A stretch of DNA of 58,715 nucleotides from a bacterium D16-50. Lineage in GTDB: Bacteria > Bacillota > Clostridia > Lachnospirales > Lachnospiraceae. The notes under the pieces were generated by a model, which saw only the letters and a program-made list of their open reading frames with translations, was not told where the DNA came from and did not search any database. Location of the stretch: positions 1 to 58,715 of the forward strand of contig RAZA01000029.1 in NCBI GenBank assembly GCA_003612485.1, given 5' to 3'. Positions 49,456-58,264 of this stretch are shown here, piece after piece (the first letter of the stretch is position 1; each line of letters starts with the position of its first letter). Both the position numbers and the translations under genes were made by a program.

Positions 49456-50334
49456 TACGCAGTCCCCGTCTTTTTCCGCCCATTCCCTTTGGACATTTCC
49501 AGGCTTTTCTGCAGTGCTTCCATCAGGTCGATCACATTGCCCGGCTCGCTGGTATCGGCAGTGACGATTTCCTGTCCCTGAATTTTTTTCATGATCGCAT
49601 CCCGCAGCCTTGCCTGGTACTCATCCTTGAAGTCTTCCGGAACAAAGGGCTTAGTCATGTTGTCAACAAGCATTTTTGCCATGTCCAGTTCGTTTTTGTC
49701 AAGCGTGACTTTGGGTATCTGTTTGGGGACGGCTGCGATCTCATCGTGGTAGAACAGCGTCTTGACGATCATGCCCTCCTTGGTGGGATAGAGGACGAGG
49801 AGCTTTTCGTTCGTCCCCATCACGGTCTTTGCGATGGCCACTTTCTTCTGGGAGAGCAGTGCCTGACGCAGCAGCTCATACGCTTTTTCTGCGCCGGTGT
49901 CGGGTATGGCATATTAGTCTTTTTCATAATATGCCTTATCGGAAGCAATTTCTTCGCTTCCGATAAAAGGCGCGCTCTTTGCGCCGTATTCAACTATAGG
50001 AAGCGGTACTTGCTTCCTATAGTATGGAATTGATCTCTGCTATTTTGGCGAACTGCAGGATGTGGATGGTCTTGTCCTTCTTTGTCTTGATCTTCTCCAG
50101 GTCATCATCCGTCATCACCACATATTTATCTTTTTCATACTCGTACCCTTTGATGATGTCATCGGGACCGACTTCCTTGTTGCAGTGGCTGCAGTATTTC
50201 TTATATTTGATGCGTGCCTTGCTTTCCTTATCAAGCTGGTTGAAGTGTATGTCATTGTCAACGGTGGTCTTATACAGGCCGACCGGGATCAGTACAAGCC
50301 CCATGGAGATGGAGCCCTTGTGTGCAACTGCCAT
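49455..50334 (-). pseudogene. ku: ku, interrupted by a hairpin-rich insertion
   Basis: The N-terminal part (MAVAHKGSISMGLVLIPVGL ... FAKIAEINSI) runs from 50334 to about 50023, and the C-terminal part (YAIPDTGAEKAYELL ... KNGRKKTG-type basic tail) from about 49910 to 49455. Between INSI and the expected YYEK there are about 90 extra bases that bring a stop at once. The YYEKD segment is followed by an in-frame TAA where a Tyr codon is expected. Otherwise the halves align to a normal Ku with CxxC (CSHCNKEVG) in the N-half. AAGGGA precedes the start. Confidence 0.85.
49908..50022. repeat. array of four perfect hairpins inside ku
   Basis: Plus strand, in order: GGCATATTA/TAATATGCC (49908-49935), TTATCGGAAGC/GCTTCCGATAA (49936-49966), GGCGC/GCGCC (49969-49985), CTATAGGAAGC/GCTTCCTATAG (49994-50022). 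The first touches the second; the rest follow within a few bases. Two share a GGAAGC/GCTTCC core, as in paired REP-type sequences. Confidence 0.85.
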
Positions 50335-50342
50335 GGTAATCC

Positions 50343-50455
50343 CTTCTTTCTTTTTAGGATTAGTGTCTGTAATTTGGGTATTTTCATTCAGGAGCTGTTA
50401 AAAAGGACTGGCAGCTGCTGGCCCAATTCTCTGTCTATAAACTTTTCAGTGGCAA
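50343..50455. repeat. left copy of ~115-bp direct repeat flanking the BlaI/BlaR module
   Basis: From CTTCTTTCTTTTTAGGATTA to CAGTGGCAA. It includes a decayed terminator and the last ~10 codons (read on minus) of the nuclease-like gene whose intact copy is at 53461-54102. Near-identical to 53370-53492. Confidence 0.85.
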
Positions 50456-50509
50456 CAGTCCATTTAATATATTCACTTTCTAAGGTGTGTTAGGTGTGAG
50501 AGTTTAATC

Positions 50510-50564
50510 TTGACTTTTGAGACCACTTAGTGTAGTCTGTAATAAAGACCACTGTGAGTGGTCT
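50510..50564 (+). promoter_or_regulatory. promoter and dyad operators of the blaI-like gene
   Basis: TTGACT (50510-50515) and a weak TAGTCT (50533). Two dyads follow: GACCACTTAGTGTAGTC (50521-50537) and AGACCACTGTGAGTGGTCT (50546-50564), the second perfect. These are expected binding sites of the BlaI/MecI-like repressor. Confidence 0.7.
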
Positions 50565-50584
50565 GTGAAAGGAGAACGAAACAC

Positions 50585-50944
50585 ATGGCAGAAATACAAT
50601 TGGGTGTTATTGAGGCACGATATGCAGATATGATTTGGGCGCATGAGCCGGTTACTTCGTCTGAATTGGTAAAGATGACAGCGGTAGAATTTAACTGGAA
50701 AAGAACTACGGCACATAATGTATTGCGGAGACTAATAGACAAAGGATTGTTCCGCAATGAAAATGGAGTGGTAACGGCTGTGATTTCCAGGGATGAATTT
50801 TATTCCATGCAGAGCAGACGATATGTGGAAGATACTTTTGCCGGCTCGCTTCCAGCATTTATTGCGGCATTTATGCAGGGTTCCAGGATTACAGCGGATG
50901 AAGCGGAAGAAATCCGCAGGATAATTGACAGGACGGAGGAATAA
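50585..50944 (+). CDS. BlaI/MecI-family repressor
   Basis: 119 residues from ATG 50585 (AAAGGAGA). Winged helix: RYADMIWAHEPVTSSELVKM, WKRTTAHNVLRRLIDKGLF, then the protease-sensitive linker and C-terminal dimer helices (RYVEDTFAGSLPAFIAAFMQ). It probably represses its own operon through the dyads at 50521-50564 until cleaved by the adjacent M56 sensor protease. No beta-lactamase gene is in the window. Confidence 0.9.
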   Translation: MAEIQLGVIEARYADMIWAHEPVTSSELVKMTAVEFNWKRTTAHNVLRRLIDKGLFRNENGVVTAVISRDEFYSMQSRRYVEDTFAGSLPAFIAAFMQGSRITADEAEEIRRIIDRTEE

Positions 50945-50949
50945 AGGGT

Positions 50950-53322
50950 ATGGGCGATATTTTCTTGAAGTTATTAAATATGAGCATTACTGCCGGATGG
51001 TTAATATTGGCAGTTTTATGTATCAGGCTGTTATTTAGAAAAATTCCCAAATGGGTGAATTGCCTGATGTGGGGAGTAGTAGCAATCCGGCTGATTTGTC
51101 CGTTTTCCATTGAAAGCCAGTTCAGTATACTGCCAGGTACAGAACCAATAAAATCCAGCACGGTTGTGGAAGGGGAGGTACAAAATTATATACCGTCCAT
51201 AGACAGCCGCCTGACGATTGTAAAAAATACAATAAACCCAATGCTGACAGAAACTTTTGCATATAATGAATCAGATAGCGTGGCTCCCCTGCAGGTAGTT
51301 ACATATGCTGCCGGTCTTGTTTGGTGCTGTGGTATGGTTCTGTTAATCATTTGTGCAATGGGCAGTGCTGTAAAATTGCATAAACTTGTAAAAGAAGCGG
51401 TATGTGTCAGGGATAATATTTACATTTGCGATGCCGTAAAATCACCGTTTATTTTAGGCATTTTCAGACCAGGGGTTTATCTTTCTTCTGCACTGGGAGA
51501 GAGAGAAATGGACTATATCCTTGCACATGAATCTGCACATCTTAAAAGGAAAGACCATTGGTGGAAAGCGCTGGGCTATTTATTGTTGTGTATCCATTGG
51601 TTTAATCCTCTTTGCTGGATGGCATATTCTCTGCTCTGCAAGGACATTGAACTGGCATGTGATGAAAAAGCAGCCAAAGATATGACATTTGATGAGAAAA
51701 AAGAGTATTCTAAAGTTCTGTTATCCTGTGCAGGACAAAGGAGCCTGATTATGGTGTGTCCGTTGGCTTTTGGGGAAGTGGGGGTAAAGGAAAGAGTGAA
51801 ATCCGTATTAAATTATAAAAAACCAACATTATGGATTATGATAGCAACGGCATCAGTATTAGTAATATTGGCAGTATGCTTTTTGACGAATCCTGCAAAA
51901 GAGTATAATATCAGAATTACAATTCCAGCAGGAAGTACAGAAACCTATTGTTTTTCAGACGAGGAAATCAGTCCCAAAGGTAATACGCTTACATTCTATG
52001 CCGGTGAAGGACTTGGGGATACGGAAATTACATTGCTGCCGGTAGAGGTCAGGGAGGAAAATGCTTACGACGAACCAGCCTATATTACACCGGGAATGCC
52101 TGTGAAGATGGAGGTAGAAAAAGGCGCATGGTTCAAAATAGGCGTAAATGTGCAGAATACGACAGATGAAAGTAAGGACGTGTATGTATCTGTAAAAAAT
52201 GTGGAAGTAAGGATTGCTTCTGCAAAGGAAGTTGAAGATAGCAGCCTATCCACAGGACAGACGCCAAGTGAGGAAGATGCCGCACAGCAGGAAACGGATG
52301 CTGATATGCAGGTATCTAATATTTTAAACGGGAGCAGTCCCGTTACCATATCAAGGGAAGATGCGCTAATCTTTCGTGCCTTTATGGAAGCCGGGGAGTG
52401 GGATGAGGGTACCTCGGACTGTTTGAATAACTGTGAATTTATATTTGATGGAAATACGGTAAGATATCATTCCGATTGCGGAACCTTTAATGATTCTGTT
52501 TACAACAGACATATCACGCTTAGTGAAGAAGAGAAATCGGAAGTGAATGCTATTCTTGAAAAATATATTTCTTTACGGGCGGAGGAAATGCCGGTAGAAA
52601 ATGATGCTATACAGAATATCACGCTTTATGAGCAGCCGGAACCCGACAAGGTATGTATAAAAGTACAGCCTTCCATGATAAGGGAGTACGCTTATTATTA
52701 TTATATTCCTACAGATAAAGATCAGGAATGGCTGTCAGCACAGGTAGAAGCGCTGGATTTGGAAGGACAGCTGTTTGACAGACGTTGGGAAGGTCATAAA
52801 GAAAAAGGCTGGCAGATAATCTATAACGATATGGAAATCCGGGTGTTTGAAGGAGGGTATTTATACTATACTTATGATGACGAAAAGGGAATGATGGAGT
52901 GCTTCATAGAAGCGCCTAAGTTATGTGATTATATACAGATTATGTTGACAGAGGAAATAGGTTATCAAAATTATGATGTTTCTGATATAAAAGATATTGT
53001 ATCCGCTAAATTAGATGTTAAGTCTGCTTTTACCGGCAGGCAATTTTGTAGTCAGACCATTACAGATGCAGAGACACTGCAAAAGTTTGAAGAGTGGTTT
53101 AGTAATGCGGAATATATATATGGCGGAACAGAGTGCGGAACACAATGTGCCTGTTTGGAATTGACATTGGCAAATGGGGATGTAGTGAAACTGTCTATGG
53201 CTACAGACAGTTGCCCGAATTTCCATATAGATGGAGTTGCTTATGATTATCGTCCGGTGTCAGATTGGAATAACAGCGAGTTTTACAAATGTTTCAATGA
53301 AATACCGTGGGAATATGAGTAG
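50950..53322 (+). CDS. BlaR1/M56-family membrane metalloprotease sensor
   Basis: 790 residues. N-terminal membrane segments (ITAGWLILAVLCIRLLFRKI and others), zinc protease motif HESAH at residues 193-197 with DIELACDEKAAKDM downstream, another membrane segment near 300 (LWIMIATASVLVILAVCFLT), then a ~480-residue outer region. The outer region is not a penicillin-binding domain; it contains IRITIPAGSTETYCFSDEE and a later beta-rich part. The sensor therefore detects something other than beta-lactams. It pairs with the blaI-like gene 5 bp upstream. Confidence 0.85.
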   Translation: MGDIFLKLLNMSITAGWLILAVLCIRLLFRKIPKWVNCLMWGVVAIRLICPFSIESQFSILPGTEPIKSSTVVEGEVQNYIPSIDSRLTIVKNTINPMLTETFAYNESDSVAPLQVVTYAAGLVWCCGMVLLIICAMGSAVKLHKLVKEAVCVRDNIYICDAVKSPFILGIFRPGVYLSSALGEREMDYILAHESAHLKRKDHWWKALGYLLLCIHWFNPLCWMAYSLLCKDIELACDEKAAKDMTFDEKKEYSKVLLSCAGQRSLIMVCPLAFGEVGVKERVKSVLNYKKPTLWIMIATASVLVILAVCFLTNPAKEYNIRITIPAGSTETYCFSDEEISPKGNTLTFYAGEGLGDTEITLLPVEVREENAYDEPAYITPGMPVKMEVEKGAWFKIGVNVQNTTDESKDVYVSVKNVEVRIASAKEVEDSSLSTGQTPSEEDAAQQETDADMQVSNILNGSSPVTISREDALIFRAFMEAGEWDEGTSDCLNNCEFIFDGNTVRYHSDCGTFNDSVYNRHITLSEEEKSEVNAILEKYISLRAEEMPVENDAIQNITLYEQPEPDKVCIKVQPSMIREYAYYYYIPTDKDQEWLSAQVEALDLEGQLFDRRWEGHKEKGWQIIYNDMEIRVFEGGYLYYTYDDEKGMMECFIEAPKLCDYIQIMLTEEIGYQNYDVSDIKDIVSAKLDVKSAFTGRQFCSQTITDAETLQKFEEWFSNAEYIYGGTECGTQCACLELTLANGDVVKLSMATDSCPNFHIDGVAYDYRPVSDWNNSEFYKCFNEIPWEYE

Positions 53323-53369
53323 TCTATGATGTGAGTGTGGGTCAAGAGCGGCAGCCCAGAGAAATGATA

Positions 53370-53492
53370 CTTCTTTCTTTTTAGGATTAGTGTCTGTAAT
53401 TTGGACATTTTCATTCAGGAGCTGTTAAAAAAGGACCGGCGGCTGCCGGTCCAATCTTTTTTATTCTCTGTCTATAAACTTTTCAGTGGCAA
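53370..53492. repeat. right copy of ~120-bp direct repeat flanking the BlaI/BlaR module
   Basis: Matches 50343-50455. Here the nuclease-like gene tail is continuous with the intact gene. Confidence 0.85.
53433..53462. terminator. bidirectional terminator
   Basis: Perfect stem GGACCGGC/GCCGGTCC with a T-run on both strands (AAAAAA before, CTTTTTT after). It serves the convergent BlaR-like and nuclease-like genes. Confidence 0.8.
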
Positions 53493-54102
53493 GTGCCATG
53501 GCGGAGAGGGCGAAATTACGCTGTGTCTCATCCGAAATCTCTCCTGCCAGAGACGAAATCTTTTCAAATAACTGTGTTTTTCTTTCAGAACCGGGAACAG
53601 ACAGTGGCAGGACCACCAGCTTCATCAGATCATCATCTGTAAGCACAATCCCGGAATGGATTTTCTGCCGTATGGCGTCGAATTCTGCCCCGCCGTCCAT
53701 GCGGGATAAGAAAACCTGCTTTGGACGCAGGGTAAGGCAGCCACAGTCAAATACCGGATCTGCATTTTCCACATCGCCGGTATAGATGATGATAAGGTGT
53801 AGGTCAAAATATCCATCTCCTTTATCATATTTTTCCATGACCTTTGCAATGTAGTTCGGATATTGGGCCATATCTGTTTTATGGCATCCGGATGCGTATT
53901 CCACAACTGCATAGGTTCCGTCTTCCAGTAGGAACAGGCTGTCAATGAAGCTGTCCCTTAGCGGAATTGCCGGGAGCAGTTCACGGATGGGTGGGAGTTT
54001 GATCCCAAGTACGGCAAAACTTTTCCCTTTATATGCCTGCGCAAGAACCTTATGTAGAGCATCCCTGTCAGGACTGTTTTTTTCTTTTGACATTATATCC
54101 AT
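53461..54102 (-). CDS. Rpn/PD-(D/E)XK nuclease-like protein
   Basis: 213 residues starting MDIMSKEKNSPDRDALHKVL, TTGGAGGAAAA upstream. FIDSLFLLEDGTYAVVEYAS and FDLHLIIIYTGDVENADPVF resemble the nuclease core of Rpn/transposase-31-type proteins, with acidic residues in FIDSLF and VVEYAS. The C-terminal helices end in LATEKFIDRE. These proteins are common on Firmicutes mobile DNA and are linked to recA-independent recombination in E. coli. The tail is duplicated at 50431-50455. Confidence 0.6.
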   Translation of the reverse strand: MDIMSKEKNSPDRDALHKVLAQAYKGKSFAVLGIKLPPIRELLPAIPLRDSFIDSLFLLEDGTYAVVEYASGCHKTDMAQYPNYIAKVMEKYDKGDGYFDLHLIIIYTGDVENADPVFDCGCLTLRPKQVFLSRMDGGAEFDAIRQKIHSGIVLTDDDLMKLVVLPLSVPGSERKTQLFEKISSLAGEISDETQRNFALSAMALATEKFIDRE

Positions 54103-54130
54103 TTTTCCTCCAATCTACGATGTACAAAAG

Positions 54131-54154
54131 CAGGGGAAGTGCATACCTCCCCTG
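54131..54154. repeat. hairpin, copy 1 of duplicated gene-tail unit
   Basis: CAGGGGA/TCCCCTG stem; the same element recurs at 54383-54408. It probably ends minus-strand transcripts. Confidence 0.5.
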
Positions 54155-54169
54155 TTATTATATTTGGCG

Positions 54170-54367
54170 TTATAAAATGTCATATTCCTCAAAAAGCCTG
54201 TTCCTGAAATCCGGATATTCTAAGGCACGATTCAATTCTTCAGTGCGATTTTTAGAAAGAAGTATCTTGGTTAAGGAGGCCATTCGGTTGCGTCCTTCCT
54301 CCCGCCCTTCTTCTCGTCCTAATTCAATATTTTCCCGGTCTCTTTGTAATAAAGTCATATATTTCAT
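54170..54367 (-). pseudogene. duplicated tail of the Rpn-like gene
   Basis: About 65 codons (MTLLQRDRENIELGREEGRE ... NRLFEEYDIL) nearly repeat the C-terminus of the complete gene at 54423-55244, with one extra REEG unit. GGAG lies ahead of the first in-frame ATG, so a small protein could still be made, but the nuclease domain is absent. Confidence 0.75.
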
Positions 54368-54382
54368 CTCCAATATGCAAAA

Positions 54383-54408
54383 GCAGGGGAAATACATACC
54401 TCCCCTGC
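54383..54408. repeat. hairpin, copy 2 of duplicated gene-tail unit
   Basis: GCAGGGGA/TCCCCTGC stem directly after the complete Rpn-like gene, matching 54131-54154. Confidence 0.5.
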
Positions 54409-54422
54409 TAATATGTCTGCTG

Positions 54423-55244
54423 CTATAAAATATCATATTCCTCAAAAAGCCTGTTCCTGAAATCCGGATCTTCTAAAGCACGATTCAATTCATCGGTGCG
54501 GTTTTCGGAAAGAAGTATCTTGATTAAGGAAGCCATATGGTTACTGCCTTCTTCTCGTCCTAATTCGATATTTTCCCGGTCTCTCTGTAATAAAGTCATG
54601 TACTCGACCTCCATTTCCTTACTTTCTTTTACTTCAATAACCTTTTTATGGATCTCTTTTATGAGCGGGCTTCTGGCCTGCGCTGCAAAGTCATCTGTTG
54701 TGTTCTCCACATAAGAGAGAAATTCCTGCATTTCCGGATCGACATCGTGCATATTGCCCTTTGTGTTCAGGAAAATCTTGGTGGTTTCATCTCCCAGTGT
54801 GAGGGAAGGGTTTTCCACGCACCTGTTTTCAAAGGTGTATAAATGGCGCCGGTCTCCAAACGGATCAAAGGTGCAGATGAAGATGACAAAGGATTTTTTC
54901 AGCTTTCTGTAATCTTCCCCTGCGGAAATGATGTCAAGGTCGATGTTTCCCTGATAGTACCTCGATCTCTTGGGGAGAATGGCTCTTTTATGCTTTCCGC
55001 GCTCCATCTCCACATTATATACAGTTCCCTCGTCATCGTTCAGGTATACGTCGAGCCGGATACCTTTTCCGTCATAGAGCGTATTGATGGTTTTCTGCGT
55101 TGCAGGCACGGAAACCTCCCGAATGGAAACGCCCAGTATTTTTTCTAATACTTTTCTGCAGACCTCCCTATCACTCATTACCTTAGCGAAAAGGAAATCG
55201 TCCTCCAGGTTTAACTGTTGGATGGTTTTGGTTGTGCTTGGCAT
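54423..55244 (-). CDS. Rpn-family recombination-promoting nuclease / putative transposase
   Basis: 273 residues from ATG 55244 (GAGAGG upstream; ATG 55265 also open). Family hallmarks: LNLEDDFLFAKVMSDREVCR near the start, GIRLDVYLNDDEGTVYNVEM with the D...ExE-type active site, RSRYYQGNIDLDIISAGEDY, KKSFVIFICTFDPFGDRRHL. The C-terminus has the LGREEG repeat typical of this group. Its tail plus downstream hairpin is repeated just downstream. Confidence 0.88.
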   Translation of the reverse strand: MPSTTKTIQQLNLEDDFLFAKVMSDREVCRKVLEKILGVSIREVSVPATQKTINTLYDGKGIRLDVYLNDDEGTVYNVEMERGKHKRAILPKRSRYYQGNIDLDIISAGEDYRKLKKSFVIFICTFDPFGDRRHLYTFENRCVENPSLTLGDETTKIFLNTKGNMHDVDPEMQEFLSYVENTTDDFAAQARSPLIKEIHKKVIEVKESKEMEVEYMTLLQRDRENIELGREEGSNHMASLIKILLSENRTDELNRALEDPDFRNRLFEEYDIL

Positions 55245-55445
55245 AGATGTACCTCTCTTTCTCATATTATAGCATGTTGCCGCCGTTTTGTCAGTCGCGG
55301 TTTTGAAAATTGTTACACAGGTTCCATGGGGAAATCCCTATATAAAATAAATACCCTGTAGTGGCCGGATACTTGAAAAAAGCTGCCAATTTCAGACAGT
55401 TTTTTTGTGGCATGGGATATGCCGGCATCCTTTCCGTTTCTGCTC

Positions 55446-55862
55446 TTATGATTTTGGATTGGAAAAGATTTCCGCTGTCACTTTCACGACCTGGAATTCA
55501 ACCGTCAGACGGTCACATTTCCATACCTTCATGTGCGTCTGAATAAAGTCCTCCACATCCTCAAGCAGGATTCGATTGAACGTATCAGTCAGGGTATCCT
55601 TTAAAGATGCGGCATCTGGGGCCGTACCTTCCAGCTGTTTGTATGTCTGCTGCACCCAGTTGCACTTATTGCTAAGATAAGCGTGATCTGCATGGTGGAG
55701 ATTCCAGTCATACAGCATAAAGCAGGCAATCCAGCGCTGCATAAGGACGGTTGTGACATCATTTTCATGGACGGGGATATTTTCCCAACCTGTTTCTGTC
55801 AGTGTGCTGCTGGCAGGAAGATTTGATGGTTCTGCCAGTAGGGGAACACCTGAAATGTTCAT
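55446..55862 (-). CDS. hypothetical protein
   Basis: 138 residues starting MNISGVPLLAEPSNLPASST, AAAGGAGG upstream. WNLHHADHAYLSNKCNWVQQ and LKDTLTDTFNRILLEDVEDF suggest a helical protein. No family recognised. It follows the ligA-like gene (90 bp away) in the same direction, so the two may be co-transcribed. Confidence 0.65.
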   Translation of the reverse strand: MNISGVPLLAEPSNLPASSTLTETGWENIPVHENDVTTVLMQRWIACFMLYDWNLHHADHAYLSNKCNWVQQTYKQLEGTAPDAASLKDTLTDTFNRILLEDVEDFIQTHMKVWKCDRLTVEFQVVKVTAEIFSNPKS

Positions 55863-55951
55863 CTATCATATCCTCCTTTGACTTTATCCGCATACAGGCA
55901 GCACTGCCTGTATGCGGAAATCAGGTAAAAGCCTTTGCCGGACAGCCATGC

Positions 55952-57976
55952 TCAGGAAGCGATCATATCCATGAATTCCTGCTCTGTCAGTACCTTAATA
56001 CCGAGCTGCTGCGCCTTTGCCAGCTTGCTTCCGGCCTTTTCCCCGCAGATCAGGTAATCTGTCTTTTTGGTGACGGAGCTGCCGGGCGTGGCGCCGAGGC
56101 TGATGATTTTGGCGTTGATCCCGTCGCGGGTGAAGTTCTCAAGTTTTCCTGTGGCTACGATGGTGCATCCTGCAAATTTGTTATTTGTTCCGTTCATATT
56201 GTTCTCCTCTCCGGATGCCTTTGCATCCAAACCATTTTCAAAGTGTAATTCTTTCTGTAAGCTGCCCCATAACAGAAGGTGGTCCGGGTTGCGGAACCAC
56301 TTATGGAGGTTGCTGCTCATAATGTCACCGATACCTTCAAGACAGGTAAAGTCAAAGCGGTCCAATGCGGCCAGCCTCAGTTCCCGCAGGCTGCCATGGA
56401 AATGCCCGTCCAGTATCCTGCTGGCAGTCCTGCCGATCAGGGGGATGTCCATTGCCACCACGAAGCGCACAAATGTTGTGTTACGGCTTTCATTGATGGA
56501 AGCGATCAGATTTTCGAAGGATTTTTCTCCGAAACCTTCCAGAGCGATGATCTCATTCCGGTAGCGGTCAAGGTGGTATAGATCCTGATAGGTTTTCAAG
56601 GCGCCGATCTGAATAAGCTGATCCAGCGTTGCCTCGGAAAGCCCCCTGATGTTCATGGCTTTCTTTTCTGCAAAGTGAACGAACTTATGAAGGATGCGGC
56701 TGCCGCATTCGGGATTGTCGCAGTGGAGCGTTTCCACCATGCGCCCTTTGTCGCCTGCCCTGGAATGCATGCGTGTAGGCTGCCCGCAGCAGGGGCAGGT
56801 CTGTGGTATCATGTCCTGATAGTTCCCGCGGTCCAGATTTTCCTCTACATGGGGAATGATCATGTTGCGCTTGGATACCAGGATGCGGCATCCGGGGTGC
56901 AGCTCCAGTCCTTTGATGAAGGTCAGGTTATGGAGGCTCGCCCTAGATACCTCACAGCCGTCGATCTCCACAGTGTCAAATATTGCTACCGGTGCGATCT
57001 CACCGGTGCGTCCTGTCTGCCATTCAATAGACCGGAAGACCGTTTCATAGGTGTCATCCTCAAATTTGAAGGCAATGCCGTCATTGTAATGGTGGCCGGT
57101 CCTGCCGAGGGTTGCGGAATAAGAGAAGCTGTCAAAGCGCAGCACCATCCCGTCAATGGGAATGTCCGAAAGCTCCGCAAGGTCTGTCAGTGTCCTTATT
57201 TTTACCGAAATATCCTCAGCCGTTTCATCAGGGGATACCGGCAGGAAAGGGCAGATACCAAAACCATACTCAGGCAGGGAGAGCAGCAGGCTGCTGCGGC
57301 TGTCCCTGATGTCGGAGAACTCATCCATGCCCTCAAGGATGTTGAAGGCAAAAAAGCTGATCTCCCGTTCTTTGCAGATGCAGGCATCCAGACACCGGAT
57401 AGAACCGGAGGCAAGATTCCTTGCATTGCGATAGGGTTTTCCGTCGCTGCCTGTCAGGGTATCCTTCAGGCGATCAAAGTCTCTCTTATGGATAAATCCT
57501 TCACCGGTCATTACAAGGCGCCCCTTATAAGGGATGGAGAGCGGCACATTCCGGAAAGCAGAGATATTGTGGGTAATAAGTTCCCCTTCGTCGCCGTCGC
57601 CTCTGGTGGAGCCTTCCACGAGCTTCCCGTCCTCGTAAACGAGTTTTACGGTCAGGCCGTCCAGCTTCAGCATGAGCAGGGCTGCGTGTTTCTTTAAGAA
57701 AGCAGCCAGCTCGCTCACCATCTTGGTCTTGCCCAGTGAGAGCAGTGGGATGGGATGCCGTACCTTTTCCAGACTGCTGACAGCTTTGTAGCCTACGGTC
57801 TGTGTGGGGGAGTTGCTCATGATGATCCCTGTTTCCTTCTCCAGGCGCTCCAGTTCGTCATAAAGATGGTCATAGACGGCATCTGACACACTGGGGGCAT
57901 TCTTGTTGTAATACTCATTGCGGTACTGGTTGAGCTTGTCCACCAGTTCGTGAATACGTTCTGTTGTCTGTGACAT
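55952..57976 (-). CDS. ligA: NAD-dependent DNA ligase (LigA), extra mobile copy
   Basis: 674 residues, full length. Ia domain at the N-terminus (LNQYRNEYYNKNAPSVSDAV), adenylation lysine K104 in LKLDGLTVKL, STRGDGDEGELITHN, then OB domain, zinc finger (CPCCGQP ... CDNPECGS), helix-hairpin-helix repeats (NIRGLSEATLDQLIQIGALK) and a C-terminal BRCT domain (FAGCTIVATGKLENFTRDGI). The catalytic motif is KLDGLT where the housekeeping enzyme usually has KIDGLA, and the sequence looks diverged, so this is an accessory ligase for the replicon. Confidence 0.93.
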   Translation of the reverse strand: MSQTTERIHELVDKLNQYRNEYYNKNAPSVSDAVYDHLYDELERLEKETGIIMSNSPTQTVGYKAVSSLEKVRHPIPLLSLGKTKMVSELAAFLKKHAALLMLKLDGLTVKLVYEDGKLVEGSTRGDGDEGELITHNISAFRNVPLSIPYKGRLVMTGEGFIHKRDFDRLKDTLTGSDGKPYRNARNLASGSIRCLDACICKEREISFFAFNILEGMDEFSDIRDSRSSLLLSLPEYGFGICPFLPVSPDETAEDISVKIRTLTDLAELSDIPIDGMVLRFDSFSYSATLGRTGHHYNDGIAFKFEDDTYETVFRSIEWQTGRTGEIAPVAIFDTVEIDGCEVSRASLHNLTFIKGLELHPGCRILVSKRNMIIPHVEENLDRGNYQDMIPQTCPCCGQPTRMHSRAGDKGRMVETLHCDNPECGSRILHKFVHFAEKKAMNIRGLSEATLDQLIQIGALKTYQDLYHLDRYRNEIIALEGFGEKSFENLIASINESRNTTFVRFVVAMDIPLIGRTASRILDGHFHGSLRELRLAALDRFDFTCLEGIGDIMSSNLHKWFRNPDHLLLWGSLQKELHFENGLDAKASGEENNMNGTNNKFAGCTIVATGKLENFTRDGINAKIISLGATPGSSVTKKTDYLICGEKAGSKLAKAQQLGIKVLTEQEFMDMIAS

Positions 57977-58049
57977 TCATTCTTCCTCTTTTCTTTTAGA
58001 TTTTGCCAGTGAATTTGTGAAATTCCCTTTCCGGCCTCCTTCCTTGAAC

Positions 58050-58101
58050 GAAAAAAGGCAGGAGATGATAACGGCCTGTTCTTGCCGTAGTCATTCCTGC
58101 C
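58050..58101 (-). terminator. strong minus-strand terminator
   Basis: GGCAGGA/TCCTGCC outer stem with an inner ACGGC/GCCGT stem, followed on the minus strand by TTTTTT. Confidence 0.8.
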
Positions 58102-58151
58102 TGCGTACAGATATGCTGTATGACAGCCTGTAAAGAGGTGCTTTACAGACA

Positions 58152-58258
58152 CAAAAAAGCCAGAAGGCGTAAAGTGTCCTGCACTTTATACTTTCTGACT
58201 CCGTACAAACTTAAACAGCGTGTGCTTCTCGTCCTGGAACTGCACAAAATTCATTAAC
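58152..58258 (-). ncRNA. candidate small RNA, copy 2
   Basis: About 105 nt from the predicted start to the T-run. It shares with 10147-10337 the 5' TAATG-A-TTTT-TGC part, the core ACGCTGTTTAAG (58221-58210) followed by TTGTA, and a terminator stem GTCAGA.../...TTCTGGC with TTTTTT. The variable middle is much shorter (about 20 nt) than in copy 1. Confidence 0.55.
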
Positions 58259-58264
58259 AAATTC

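Noticed and set aside
56675..57697. 340-codon plus-strand open frame
   Set aside because: Lies wholly antisense to LigA, whose motifs are complete.
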